Positions 1 to 9,900 of a DNA stretch of 33,982 nt are shown here, one piece after another. Each line of letters starts with the position of its first letter. Positions within the stretch are counted from its first letter, which is position 1. A program made the translations under genes and the position numbers. This DNA comes from Robiginitomaculum sp. (GTDB taxonomy: Bacteria > Pseudomonadota > Alphaproteobacteria > Caulobacterales > Maricaulaceae): the NCBI GenBank assembly GCA_027080345.1, contig JALWSB010000197.1:1-33982 (forward strand). The letters are read 5' to 3'. The notes beneath the pieces are model-generated. The model had not been told where the DNA came from, searched no databases, and saw only the letters and a list, made by a program, of their open reading frames with translations.

Positions 1-574
1 ATGTTATTGCGGTGATTGGCGATGGCGCGATCGACATATCATTATCGTTCAAAATAACGATCAGGCGTTTGTCCATGGCCCCGGCATTATTCATCGCTTC
101 ATAGGCCATGCCGGCGCTCATCGCGCCATCGCCAATCACCGCAATAACATGATTGTCGTCGCCTTTGAGATCGCGCGCCACGGCCATGCCCAGCCCGGCG
201 GAAATAGAGGTAGAGGCATGGGCCGCGCCAAACGGGTCATATTCACTTTCGGCGCGTTTGGTAAACCCGGAAAGCCCGCCGCCCTGACGCAAGGTGCGGA
301 TGCGCGCCTTGCGCCCGGTAAGGATTTTATGGGGATAACACTGGTGGCCAACATCCCAGATCAGTTTATCATTCGGCGTATCAAAAACATGGTGCAAGGC
401 AACGGTCAGCTCGACCACCCCGAGGCCGGCGCCCAAATGCCCGCCGGTCACCGATACCGCGTCAATCATTTCACCGCGCACCGCATCGGCCAGTTCACGC
501 AATTCACCGACATTAAAGGCCTTGATGTCGGCGGGCATGTTTACATCGTCAAGCGGTGTTTTTTTCTGTGTCAT
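1..574 (-). CDS. dxs: 1-deoxy-D-xylulose-5-phosphate synthase, N-terminal part (runs off the left edge; last ~30 bp look chimeric)
   Basis: Reverse-strand translation from 574: [89 protein letters not shown]...[23 protein letters not shown]...[11 protein letters not shown]; classic DXS thiamine-PP region. Not in the ORF track because it has no stop inside the window. Confidence 0.95.
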   Translation of the reverse strand, partial: MTQKKTPLDDVNMPADIKAFNVGELRELADAVRGEMIDAVSVTGGHLGAGLGVVELTVALHHVFDTPNDKLIWDVGHQCYPHKILTGRKARIRTLRQGGGLSGFTKRAESEYDPFGAAHASTSISAGLGMAVARDLKGDDNHVIAVIGDGAMSAGMAYEAMNNAGAMDKRLIVILNDNDMSIAPSPITAIT

Positions 575-590
575 AACTCAAGTTCCGACC

Positions 591-1490
591 CTAACTGGTC
601 CGCTTTATCACAAAATCAACAGATTGGCGCAAAATTGAGGCGTTTTTACCAAAAAAATCCAGATAGCCCTTGGCCTGTTCGGCCAAAATCCGGGCGCGCT
701 CCCTGGCCTGTTCGGGGCCAAGGGTCTGCACAAAGCTGGCTTTGCCAAGGGCCGCATCCTTGCCCACGGCCTTGCCCATTTTGCTTTCCTCGCCTTCGAC
801 GTCCAGAAGGTCATCGGCGATTTGATAGGCCAGACCCAGATCATGGGCAAAGCCACCAAGCGCGGCAAAGGCCTCGGCGCTGGCGCTGGCCATAATGGCC
901 CCGGATTCGGCAGAAAACTGGAACAATGCGCCGGTTTTCATGCGCTGCATGCGCGCAATAAGCGGCATTTCAAGGCTGCCATCATTGACCGAAATATCAA
1001 TGGCCTGGCCCCCGGCCATGCCCAGCGCCCCGGCGGCGGTGCTTAATTTCTGGATCAGGGCCGATCGGACTTTTGGGCTGGCATGGGTGTCCTCATGGCT
1101 GAGTATTTCGAAAGCCAGGGCCTGCAAGGCATCTCCCGCCAAAACCGCCAGCGCTTCGGAATAGGCTTTGTGCACGGTTGGCTGGCCCCGGCGTAAATCA
1201 TCATCATCCATGCATGGCAAATCATCGTGGATCAGCGAATAGGCATGGATACATTCGACGGCCGATGCCACCCGCAACAGGCTGCGTTCGTTAATATCGA
1301 ACAGGCGCCCGCATTCGAGAACAAAAAACGGCCGGATACGCTTGCCGCCACCAAGCGCCGCATAGCGCATGGCCGAGATCAGTTCCTGTTCAGGCCCGGC
1401 AACCGGCGGGATCAGCGAATCAAGGGCAACGGTGACCTGGTCAGCGTTTCTTTCCCGTCGTTGCTCGAATGAGTCTGCGCCAAGGTCCAT
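591..1490 (-). CDS. ispA: polyprenyl (farnesyl/geranyl) diphosphate synthase
   Basis: 299 aa; [20 protein letters not shown] (first Asp-rich motif) and DDLLDVEG (second Asp-rich motif); lies between xseB and dxs. Confidence 0.95.
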   Translation of the reverse strand: MDLGADSFEQRRERNADQVTVALDSLIPPVAGPEQELISAMRYAALGGGKRIRPFFVLECGRLFDINERSLLRVASAVECIHAYSLIHDDLPCMDDDDLRRGQPTVHKAYSEALAVLAGDALQALAFEILSHEDTHASPKVRSALIQKLSTAAGALGMAGGQAIDISVNDGSLEMPLIARMQRMKTGALFQFSAESGAIMASASAEAFAALGGFAHDLGLAYQIADDLLDVEGEESKMGKAVGKDAALGKASFVQTLGPEQARERARILAEQAKGYLDFFGKNASILRQSVDFVIKRTS

Positions 1491-1495
1491 AACGC

Positions 1496-1738
1496 CTATT
1501 CCGCTTCGCTGGCTTGTTTGTCGATGCTGCCATCCTGGGCAATAACGATTTTATCAATTTTCAGGCGCGCGGCTTTTAATTTGCCCTCGCAATGGGCTTT
1601 CAGGGCGGCCCCGCGCTCGTAAATGGCAATTGATTCTTCGAGGGGGACTGTACCGCTTTCCAATTGCCCGACAATTTTTTCCAGTGCCTGCAAGGCGTCT
1701 TCAAAGCTTAACGCCTCAATATCTTTGGGGTTTGTCAT
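1496..1738 (-). CDS. xseB: exodeoxyribonuclease VII small subunit
   Basis: 80 aa; [47 protein letters not shown] is a typical XseB sequence. Confidence 0.95.
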   Translation of the reverse strand: MTNPKDIEALSFEDALQALEKIVGQLESGTVPLEESIAIYERGAALKAHCEGKLKAARLKIDKIVIAQDGSIDKQASEAE

Positions 1739-1756
1739 GTGCGCGTTTTCCTCAGC

Positions 1757-2410
1757 TTATGGATTCATGACTTCAGATGGCGTTTGCGACTGGTGCGCAT
1801 AGCGCCGAAAAGACCAGTAATCATCCCGTCCGTCATATACGCAATTCCAGCCATTGGCCACCAGAGCCGGGCGCATCATGCGGTTAAACCAGCCATGGGC
1901 GCAGACCAGAACATTTTCCCCGGCGCGGGCGCGCGGCACAATCACTTCTGCGGCGGCAAAAGCCCGCGTTTCCGCCGCGGCCCGGCTTTCAAAACCACCG
2001 GCATACCCCAACCACCACAAGGTGCGCGAAAAGACATCCCACATCGGGGGGCGCATGCGGATCAGGGACGGAAAAGGCGGCGGCGGCAGGTGCGCTTCGC
2101 TAAACACCGCATTTTCAATAACCGGTTTGCCCCCGGCCACGGCGGCGGCAGTTTCCTTGGCCCGGCGCAATTCGCTGGAGAAAATAACATCGGCGGTTTT
2201 GGCGGCATCGATCAAATTTTGCGGCGGCGGCGAGGCCGGGTCCAGGCCAGAGCGATCATAGGCCTGCCACCATTGATAATAGCCATTTGAGGTGAGGCGT
2301 TTTGATTTGTCGATTGCCGGGCGGCCGTGGCGCGCAAGCACAATTGTGCCTGGGCGTTGTTGTGGCGATTGCGCGTGGTCTGCAAATGTACCGGCTTTCA
2401 TAATCACCAT
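1757..2410 (-). CDS. histidine phosphatase family protein
   Basis: 217 aa; N-terminal LARHGRP (RHG motif), later SSELRRAKETA and VCAHGWFNRMM. Confidence 0.85.
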   Translation of the reverse strand: MVIMKAGTFADHAQSPQQRPGTIVLARHGRPAIDKSKRLTSNGYYQWWQAYDRSGLDPASPPPQNLIDAAKTADVIFSSELRRAKETAAAVAGGKPVIENAVFSEAHLPPPPFPSLIRMRPPMWDVFSRTLWWLGYAGGFESRAAAETRAFAAAEVIVPRARAGENVLVCAHGWFNRMMRPALVANGWNCVYDGRDDYWSFRRYAHQSQTPSEVMNP

Positions 2411-2445
2411 CGTTTAAAGGAGGTGCCCTCTTTGGACACGCCCCC

Positions 2446-3378
2446 TCATGCCTCTTCCAGTGCACGTATGTGGGCGGCGCAGGCGCGCCCAAGTGCCTGC
2501 AAGTCGTAACCGCCCTCCAGCAAGGACACAACCCGCCCGCATGAGGTTTTGCGCGCAATCGCGCATAAGTTTGTGGTGATCCAGGCAAAGTCTGCGCTTG
2601 TCAGGGCAAACCTGGCCAGCGGATCGTCTTTATGCGCATCAAACCCGGCCGACAGAATCAGGCACTGCGGGGCAAAGGCCTCCAGCGCCGGTAAAATGGT
2701 TGTCGCGACCGCATCGCGCCAGTCTGCCGATCCGGTTCCGGCGGGCATGGGCAGATTGACAATCTCTCCCATCGCCCCGGTTTCGTGGGCATGGCCGGTG
2801 CCCGGATAAAAGTCCGCCTGATGCACGGAGGCATAAAACGCCCCCGGCACATCCCAAAGGGCTGCTTGTGTGCCATTGCCGTGATGGACATCAAAATCAA
2901 CTATCGCGACTCGCTCCAGCCCATGCACATCCAGCGCCCGCCGCGCGGCAATGGCCGCATTGCTGAGCAGGCAAAAGCCCATGGCGTGATCCGGCATGGC
3001 ATGGTGGCCGGGCGGGCGCACGGCGCAAAACGCTTTGTCAAAATTCCCGGCCATAACGCCGTCAAGCGCTGCGCAGGCAGCCCCGGCAGCGCGCAAGGCG
3101 GCCTCGAAGGAACCCGCACTTAGATAGGTGTCCGGATCCAGCCTGAGCCAGCCATCCGCATCCGGGCGGGCGCTGGCGAGGCGCTCGATATAGGCGCTGG
3201 TATGCACGCGCCGCACATCCTCCCGCGCGGCGCGCGGGGCCTTGATGCGCACAAGGTCCGGGAAATCCTTTTCATTAAGGGCCTCTATGACCGCATGCAG
3301 GCGATCACGCCGCTCGGCATGGGATGGTGGTTCCACATGCTCCAGACAGGCGGGGTGGGTGAATAGCGCGACAGACAT
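2446..3378 (-). CDS. histone deacetylase / acetoin utilization family deacetylase
   Basis: 310 aa; RPPGHHAMPDHAMGFCLLSNAAIAARRAL, VDFDVHHGNGTQAALWD, LSAGFDAHKDDPLA, LLEGGYDLQALGR: HDAC-superfamily metal and active-site motifs. Confidence 0.93.
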   Translation of the reverse strand: MSVALFTHPACLEHVEPPSHAERRDRLHAVIEALNEKDFPDLVRIKAPRAAREDVRRVHTSAYIERLASARPDADGWLRLDPDTYLSAGSFEAALRAAGAACAALDGVMAGNFDKAFCAVRPPGHHAMPDHAMGFCLLSNAAIAARRALDVHGLERVAIVDFDVHHGNGTQAALWDVPGAFYASVHQADFYPGTGHAHETGAMGEIVNLPMPAGTGSADWRDAVATTILPALEAFAPQCLILSAGFDAHKDDPLARFALTSADFAWITTNLCAIARKTSCGRVVSLLEGGYDLQALGRACAAHIRALEEA

Positions 3379-3381
3379 CAG

Positions 3382-4254
3382 TTACGGGTTTATTTCAAGC
3401 ACTTCAACGCCCGGCGGCGCGGGATAACCTTCGTCGGGGACGAAAAAATCAGGCAGCAGGCTTTGCGTCGGATCAACCCGGTAAGCGTCAAAGTCGCGCA
3501 CCCCATGGTCGTATAAAAACGTATCGTCAATAAGAAAATTACCGCTAAAATCCCGCGCATTTTGCGTGAAAACCAGATAAGCCGCATCGGCAAGGATTTG
3601 CGGCGTGCGGCACATTTTCATGCCCTCTTCCCCGGCCAGAATATTGGCAATGGCGGCGGTGGCAATGGCGGTGCGCGGCCACAGGGCATTAAATGCAATG
3701 CCCTCATCGCGAAATTCGCCCGCCATGCCCAATACGCACAGGCTCATGCCGAATTTGGCGATTGTGTAGGCGGTGTGCGGGGCAAACCATTTTTCGCGCA
3801 TGTCGAGGGGCGGCGACAGCATCAGCACATGGGGATTTTGCGCCTTCATCAGGTGCGGCAGGCATTTTTGGGTGACCATATAGGTGCCGCGGGTATTGAC
3901 CTGTTGCATCAGATCAAAGCGTTTCATGGGGGTATCCAGAACCCCGCGCGGAAAAATTGCCGAGGCATTATTGACGACAATATCCAGCCCGCCAAATGCG
4001 GCCACGGCCTTCTCCACGGCTTCTTCTACTTGCGCTTCATCGCGCACATCACAGACCAGAGGCAAGGCGTTGCCCCCGGCGGCACGCACCTCGTCGGCGG
4101 CGGTATAAATGGTGCCGGGCAGGCGCGGGTGCGGCTCTGCCGATTTGGCGGCAATGACGATATTGGCCCCATCGCGGGCGCAGCGCAGGGCGATCGCCAA
4201 ACCAATGCCCCGGCTGGCCCCGGTGATAAAAACCGTTTTGTTTTTCAGGCTCAT
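3382..4254 (-). CDS. SDR family oxidoreductase
   Basis: 290 aa; TGASRGIGLAIA cofactor motif, NNASAI, YTIAKFGMSL (YxxxK). Confidence 0.92.
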   Translation of the reverse strand: MSLKNKTVFITGASRGIGLAIALRCARDGANIVIAAKSAEPHPRLPGTIYTAADEVRAAGGNALPLVCDVRDEAQVEEAVEKAVAAFGGLDIVVNNASAIFPRGVLDTPMKRFDLMQQVNTRGTYMVTQKCLPHLMKAQNPHVLMLSPPLDMREKWFAPHTAYTIAKFGMSLCVLGMAGEFRDEGIAFNALWPRTAIATAAIANILAGEEGMKMCRTPQILADAAYLVFTQNARDFSGNFLIDDTFLYDHGVRDFDAYRVDPTQSLLPDFFVPDEGYPAPPGVEVLEINP

Positions 4255-4273
4255 TTATTTGTCCTTTGTCTTT

Positions 4274-5059
4274 TTATAAAGCGCGCCACAAGCGCGGTTT
4301 GGGGCAATCGAGGCCAATTTCATGGCGGCATCGGGCAATGGTGAAAAGCACGGTGCGCGCCCGGCCGACGAGATTTTCAAGCGGAATTTGCCCCGGCCCA
4401 TCCGGGGCGCGGCTGTCATTGGAATTATCCCGGTTGTCGCCCATCATGAAAACATGCCCGTCCTCAATGGTAAAAGGCCCTGAATCGTCTGGCGACCATC
4501 CGGCCAGCGTATAGTGATCGGAAAATTCGTAAATGGTGTGCGGGCGTTGAGTGCCGGGGAATTTCTCGGTGTAAACCTGGGCGGTGTGAATCTGCCCATG
4601 ATGGTCGCGATAGCGGGCCAGCCGCAAAAACGTCCGGCTGACCATGCGGTCATTGATATAGAGATGCCCGCCGCGGGTTTCGATAACATCGCCAGGCAGG
4701 CCAACGACACGCTTGATCATCACAAGGTTGTTATGCGGATTGACAAAAACCGCCACATCGCCGCGCCGGGGCAAGCGCCCGAACAGGCGTTTGTCGGAAG
4801 AAGGTAAAATCCGCGCCAGACCCCAGGGCAGGGAATAACGGCTCCAGCCATAGGCCCATTTTGATGTGACAAAGCGGTCGCCAACCTCAAGGTTCGGGCG
4901 CATGGAGCCGCTGGGGATATAAAAAAGCGCATAAAGAACGGTGGTAAACAGAAAAAAGCCGACTAGGAAAACAGCCAGAAAATTCACCCATTCGATAATC
5001 TCGGTGCGCATCGTCTGCAGGACACGATTTTTTTGTGTCGGCGCAGTGTCCTTGTCCAT
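4274..5059 (-). CDS. lepB: signal peptidase I
   Basis: 261 aa; IPSGSMRPNLEVGDRF (catalytic Ser), RRGDVAVF, MIKRVVGLPGD (catalytic Lys), MMGDNRDNSNDSR. Confidence 0.95.
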   Translation of the reverse strand: MDKDTAPTQKNRVLQTMRTEIIEWVNFLAVFLVGFFLFTTVLYALFYIPSGSMRPNLEVGDRFVTSKWAYGWSRYSLPWGLARILPSSDKRLFGRLPRRGDVAVFVNPHNNLVMIKRVVGLPGDVIETRGGHLYINDRMVSRTFLRLARYRDHHGQIHTAQVYTEKFPGTQRPHTIYEFSDHYTLAGWSPDDSGPFTIEDGHVFMMGDNRDNSNDSRAPDGPGQIPLENLVGRARTVLFTIARCRHEIGLDCPKPRLWRAL

Positions 5060-5159
5060 TGTCCCTCACACGCTACAAAGTTATAACAGGCAACCTAGCG
5101 CCAAGTGCGCGCTTGCGCTAGCGTGTGTCGCAAACAATTGTTAAAGAGGAGCGTTGGCC

Positions 5160-5516
5160 ATGGCCAATACTGAAAATGACGAAGCGGCAGCCCTGAAAAA
5201 CGCAACCATTCTTGTTTATGTTCTTTATCTCGCCAATTTTGTTGTGCCGTTTTTGTCTATTGTCGGCGTGATTATTGCCTATGCCCGCAAAGATCAGGCC
5301 CCGGCCGGGCCGCGCACGCACTTTATCTACCAGATCCGGACCTTCTGGCTCAGCCTGCTTTATGCGCTGATTGTTGGCCTTTTGTGTTTCGTTTTAATCG
5401 GCTTTTTTCTGATACCAGTGTTGGCGCTCTGGGTCGGGGCGCGCAGTATTGTCGGCCTGATGCGGGCCAGCGAGGATCGGCCTATTGATAATCCGCAATC
5501 ATGGATATTGTGGTAG
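5160..5516 (+). CDS. DUF4870-like small integral membrane protein
   Basis: About 119 aa with three hydrophobic segments and the pattern FIYQIRTFWLSLLY...GARSIVGLMRASEDRPIDNP typical of that family; RBS-like aaagagga upstream; an alternative TTG start lies at 5154. Confidence 0.7.
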   Translation: MANTENDEAAALKNATILVYVLYLANFVVPFLSIVGVIIAYARKDQAPAGPRTHFIYQIRTFWLSLLYALIVGLLCFVLIGFFLIPVLALWVGARSIVGLMRASEDRPIDNPQSWILW

Positions 5517-6802
5517 ATCAGTTGCTTGGTGATTTGCGACCAGGCCTGCTGTTCAAGGCATGTTTGCGGCGGTTCTGGCCAATGATTTTGCTTGTTGCGG
5601 GCGCGGTGTTGCTGTCTTCGTGCACGTCGGCGGTGCTGCTTAAAACCGCAAAAACAAAGCCCCATGGCATGACGGCCAGCCCGCCGCTTGTGCTTTCAGA
5701 CAAGGCGCATTGGCAAAGTGTGGATGTGCCGCATATCCGCGCGGCGCTGGAAACCCATATTTATGGACAATACCCGCATGGGCTGATTTTACGCCGTCAA
5801 GATCATAAAAAACTGCACGGCTTGCGCTTTGATAACAGCGCGGCGGTGACGCTGGAAACCTTGCAGATCAGCAATCCGGGCAGTGGCAAAGCACGCCGCT
5901 TTGGCCTTGTTATTGTGCGCCCCAAAGACGCGCCGCGCGACATTCCGGTCATTATGATGGAAAATTTCTGCCCCAATACGGCGGTTATCCCTTTGCCGGA
6001 AATTCCCAAACCCCAGGGCGATTATATGACGTGCGAGAAGGGGGCGTTGAGCGGGCTGATCACCTATTTTTTCGGACGCTATATCGCCACACCGCCCATC
6101 GCCACTATTATGGCGCATGGTTATGCTCTGGCCACGGTGTTCCCGTCCGAATTTATCCCCGACAGCGCGGCAGGCGGGATCAAGGTTCTGGATGATTTTT
6201 TTGCCGACCAGCCTGCGGACCGGCGTACCCATGCGGTGATGGCCTGGGCGGCGCAATATTCATTATTGTCGCATTATCTGAAAGCGCAAAAAGGCTTTTC
6301 AAAAACCATTGCCTACGGGCATTCGCGCTTTGGCAAGTCGGCGCTGTTGGCCGCCGCGTTTGATCCTTCCATCGATGGGGTGATCGCGCACCAGTCGGGC
6401 ACGGGCGGGGCCTCTTTGAGCAAGGATAAAGATGGCGAAGACATTGCCTCGATCATGAAAGCCTATCCGCACTGGTTTATCGGCAAATTTGGGGAATATG
6501 CAGACAACAAAGCCGCTTTGCCGTTTGATCAGCACTTTTTGCTGGCGCTGATTGCGCCGCGTCCGCTTTTTCTGGGCAATGCCCGGCGCGATGTCTGGTC
6601 TGACCCCAATGGCGCGTTTCGCGCCGCCCAGGGGGCGTCCCCGGTCTGGGGGCTTTATGGCGCCTCCGGCCTGCGCCAGCCGGATTTGAAATCATTTGAC
6701 CCGGCGGCGGATATCGCCTTTTGGATGCGCCCGGGCACCCACGGTGTGGTCAAGGAAGACTGGCCGGCCTTTCTTGAATTTCTGGACGCGCATTTTAAGT
6801 AG
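5501..6802 (+). CDS. CE15-like (glucuronoyl-esterase-like) alpha/beta hydrolase, probable lipoprotein
   Basis: 433 aa; lipobox-like LLSSC near the N-terminus; AYGHSRFGKSALLAAAFD (GxSRxGK nucleophile elbow), APRPLFLGNARRDVWSDPNGAF, C-terminal GTHGVVKEDWPAFLEFLD (catalytic His region). Exact start uncertain. Confidence 0.72.
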   Translation: MDIVVDQLLGDLRPGLLFKACLRRFWPMILLVAGAVLLSSCTSAVLLKTAKTKPHGMTASPPLVLSDKAHWQSVDVPHIRAALETHIYGQYPHGLILRRQDHKKLHGLRFDNSAAVTLETLQISNPGSGKARRFGLVIVRPKDAPRDIPVIMMENFCPNTAVIPLPEIPKPQGDYMTCEKGALSGLITYFFGRYIATPPIATIMAHGYALATVFPSEFIPDSAAGGIKVLDDFFADQPADRRTHAVMAWAAQYSLLSHYLKAQKGFSKTIAYGHSRFGKSALLAAAFDPSIDGVIAHQSGTGGASLSKDKDGEDIASIMKAYPHWFIGKFGEYADNKAALPFDQHFLLALIAPRPLFLGNARRDVWSDPNGAFRAAQGASPVWGLYGASGLRQPDLKSFDPAADIAFWMRPGTHGVVKEDWPAFLEFLDAHFK

Positions 6803-6827
6803 GGGCTTATTTAGGGGTAGGATATAA

Positions 6828-6920
6828 CCCCTCACCCTTGCCCTCTCCCCATGGGAGAGGGGATGGCGGGTAATGGATTCATTCCCCTTCTTAATTAGGC
6901 AGAAGGTCGGGATGAGGGGG
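6828..6920. repeat. dispersed repeat of the 'ccctcaccc...ccctctcccc.atgggagaggg...gatgagggg' type
   Basis: Near-identical 5' segment recurs at 22081-22114; terminal ccctcaccc/gatgagggg inverted relation and internal ctctccc/gggagag hairpin. Confidence 0.7.
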
Positions 6921-6955
6921 GTGTGACGTTTGTCTTTGCCCCGCTGTCTGGCCCT

Positions 6956-9900
6956 TTATTCCGCCGGGTGGCGGGCAGTTTCCTTTTTGCGAAAACGGCT
7001 CCATTGCGCGCCAAAAAAGCGCATAATCGCGGCGCGGCCGGCGCGTACCCGTGATGGCGCGCCCAAAAGAACCGGTGTCAGGATCAGCGTCAAAAGCGTG
7101 GCAAAGCTGAGGCCCCAAACCACGGTGGCGGCCAAAGGCACCCACCATTCTGCCGCCGGGCCACCAACCGTGATTTCGCCTTTGATGAAATTGGCATTGA
7201 TCATAAAAACCATGGGCAAAAGGCCCAAAATGGTTGTCACGGTGGTCAAAAGGACCGGGCGCAGGCGCTGCGCCGCCGTGCGCACCACCGCATCATCAGG
7301 CTCAAAACCCAGCGAACGCATATGCTGATAGGTATCAATCAGCACAATATTATTATTGACCACAATCCCGGCCAGCGCCACCACGCCGGTGCCGACCATC
7401 AACACGCTGATATAATCAAGCGGGGCATGAAGCTGGATGCCGATGAGCACGCCGGTTATGGAAAACACCACCGCCTGCAAGGTCAAAAACACGTGCCAGA
7501 CATTGTTAAACTGGGTCAGCAGGATCACCGCCATCATGAACAGGGCCGCGCCCATGGCCTTGGCAAAAAAGCTCGATGCATTGGCGGTTTCCTCGTCGGC
7601 GCCTCTAAAACTGACGGTGACGTCAGAGGGGATGTCAGCGGTTTTCAGCCACTCTTTGGTCTTTTCAATCAAAAGGTTGGCGGCAAAGCCAGGCATGGCA
7701 TTGGCGCGCACTTCCAACACCCGACGGCCATCGCGGCGGGCGATTTTATCGACCCGGGGCATGGCCCGGCGGGTGACAAAATTGGAAACCGGAACCGGGC
7801 CTTTTATGGTGGTGACGCGCAAACGGTCCAGGGCGCTGATGTCGCGCGAATCATCTGTAAAGCGCACGCGGATATCCAGCTCCTCGTCCGAATCATCGGG
7901 CCGGTAGCGGCCCACCAGAATACCATTTGTGATAAGCTGCACGGCGGCACCGACGCGGGTCACATCAACCTTGAAGCGCCCAGCCTGTTCCCGGTCCACA
8001 TCCAATTGCCATTCAACGCCGGGCAAAGGCAGGGTGTCTTCCACATCACGCAGGCTGGTCTGGCTGTCGAAATAGGCGCGCACAAGCCGGGCGGCTTTGG
8101 CCAGGCTGGCCGCATTCGTGCCGCTCAGCTGAACGCGTAAATCCTTGCCCACGGGGGGGCCGCGCTCTATATCGCGCACCTCGGTAATCACGCCGGGAAT
8201 ATTTTCAACCCGCTTGGCAATTTGTGCCATGACCTTGCGCCCGTCCGGGCGCTCGCCAAAGGGTAAAAAGTCGACAAACAGGCTCACGGCGGTGTCTTCG
8301 GGCGGCGGCGTATGCCCCCCACCCAGCGAGCCCCCCGCCCCGGTGGTCATATAGACCGAAGATATGCCCTCCACATTGGCGAATTTTTTTGCCACCATGG
8401 CGCCGATGGCGTCTTGCTCAGTCGGCGAAAGATTACCCCGCGCACGGACAAACACGGTGACCTGTTCCGGCTCGGAGGCCAAAAAGAATTCGGTTCGGTG
8501 CGGCGTCACGCCAAACCAGATAACAACACCAATCATCGTCACAACGGCGGTCATGGCGACCATGATCGGGTGTTTGACCAGCCGGGTGATCAGCCGCGCA
8601 TAAAACCCGGTAAAACCGGGCAGATCGGTGGGTTTGCCTGCGCCGCTGCTGACCCCGCCAATGCGATCGTCCGCATCATCGGGACGCTTGCCGACCAAAG
8701 AGCCAATGGCCGGCAGAAAAATCAGCGCCATGGCCAAAGAGGCCAGAAGAACAAGGATCAGCGTTTTTGGCAAAAAACTCATATATTTGCCGGGCATGCT
8801 GTTCCAGAAAAGAAACGGCACAAAGGCGGCCAGCGTGGTTGCGGTCGAGGACACCACCGGCCAGAACATGCGTTGGCCCGCCATTTTGAACGCATCGACG
8901 CGGTTTAAGCCTTCGGCCATTTTACGGTCGGCATATTCAACAATGATAATGGCCCCGTCGACCAACATGCCAACGGCCAGAACCAGCCCGAACAGCACCA
9001 TGAAATTAATGCTCATCCCGGCAACGGCAATCAAAAAGAAGGTCAGGAAAAAGCTGCCCGGAATGGCAAAGCCGACGAGCAGGCCGGAGCGTAAGCCGAG
9101 CGCGGCAACCACCAGAATCATCACCAGTAAAATCGCCGTGGTGACCGAGGCAATCAACTGGTTCATGGAGTCGCGAATAAAGCGTGATTGATCAAGACTG
9201 TAGGCGACATGAATGCTTTGCGGCCATTTTTCGCTCATGGCATTGGTGACTTTTCTGGCCGCTTCGGTGGTGTCAATCAAATTGGACCCAAGCCGTTTGA
9301 CGACCTGAAGCACAATGGCCGGTTTGCCGTTAAAGCGGGCATAGCCGTCGGCGTTTTTAAAGGTGCGGCGCACGGTGGCGACATCACGCAGACGAATAAC
9401 CGAATCACCCTTTGTGCGTACCGGCAGGTTTAAAAGATCATTGGCATTTTCAATAAGACCGGGAACCTTGACCTGAAAGCGCCCGGTGCCGGTATCAAGA
9501 TTACCGGCGGTCACCAGCTTGTTATTACCTGAAACAGCGGCGAGGATTTCCTCATAAGTAATGTCATAGCCTTCCAGGCGGGCCGGATCGATGACAACCT
9601 CCAACACCTCTTCGCGCGCCCCGGAAAGATCGGCGCTCAATATGGTTGGCACCGCTTCAAGCTCGCGTTCAAGATCCTTGGCAATGGCGTAAATGGTGCG
9701 CTCTGGTGCATCGCCATAAAGCGTAATGGCCAATACCGGCTCCAGGCTCTGGTTAAATTCACGCACCGTCCATTCATCAACTTCGGCGGGAAAGCGGCGG
9801 CGCGCATTATCAACCTTGTCGCGCACGTCGATAAGGGCCTGATCCTGATCAAAATTAACTTCAAACTCGATAACACAATAGCCAAGACTGACGACGGAGG

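Noticed and set aside
149-895. 248-aa plus-strand ORF across dxs/ispA
   Set aside because: Antisense to two clearly recognised conserved genes; low-complexity composition typical of GC-rich shadow ORFs.
7322-8140. 272-aa plus-strand ORF (and several neighbours) inside the RND permease
   Set aside because: His/Gly-rich antisense translation of a conserved coding frame; no family-like motifs.
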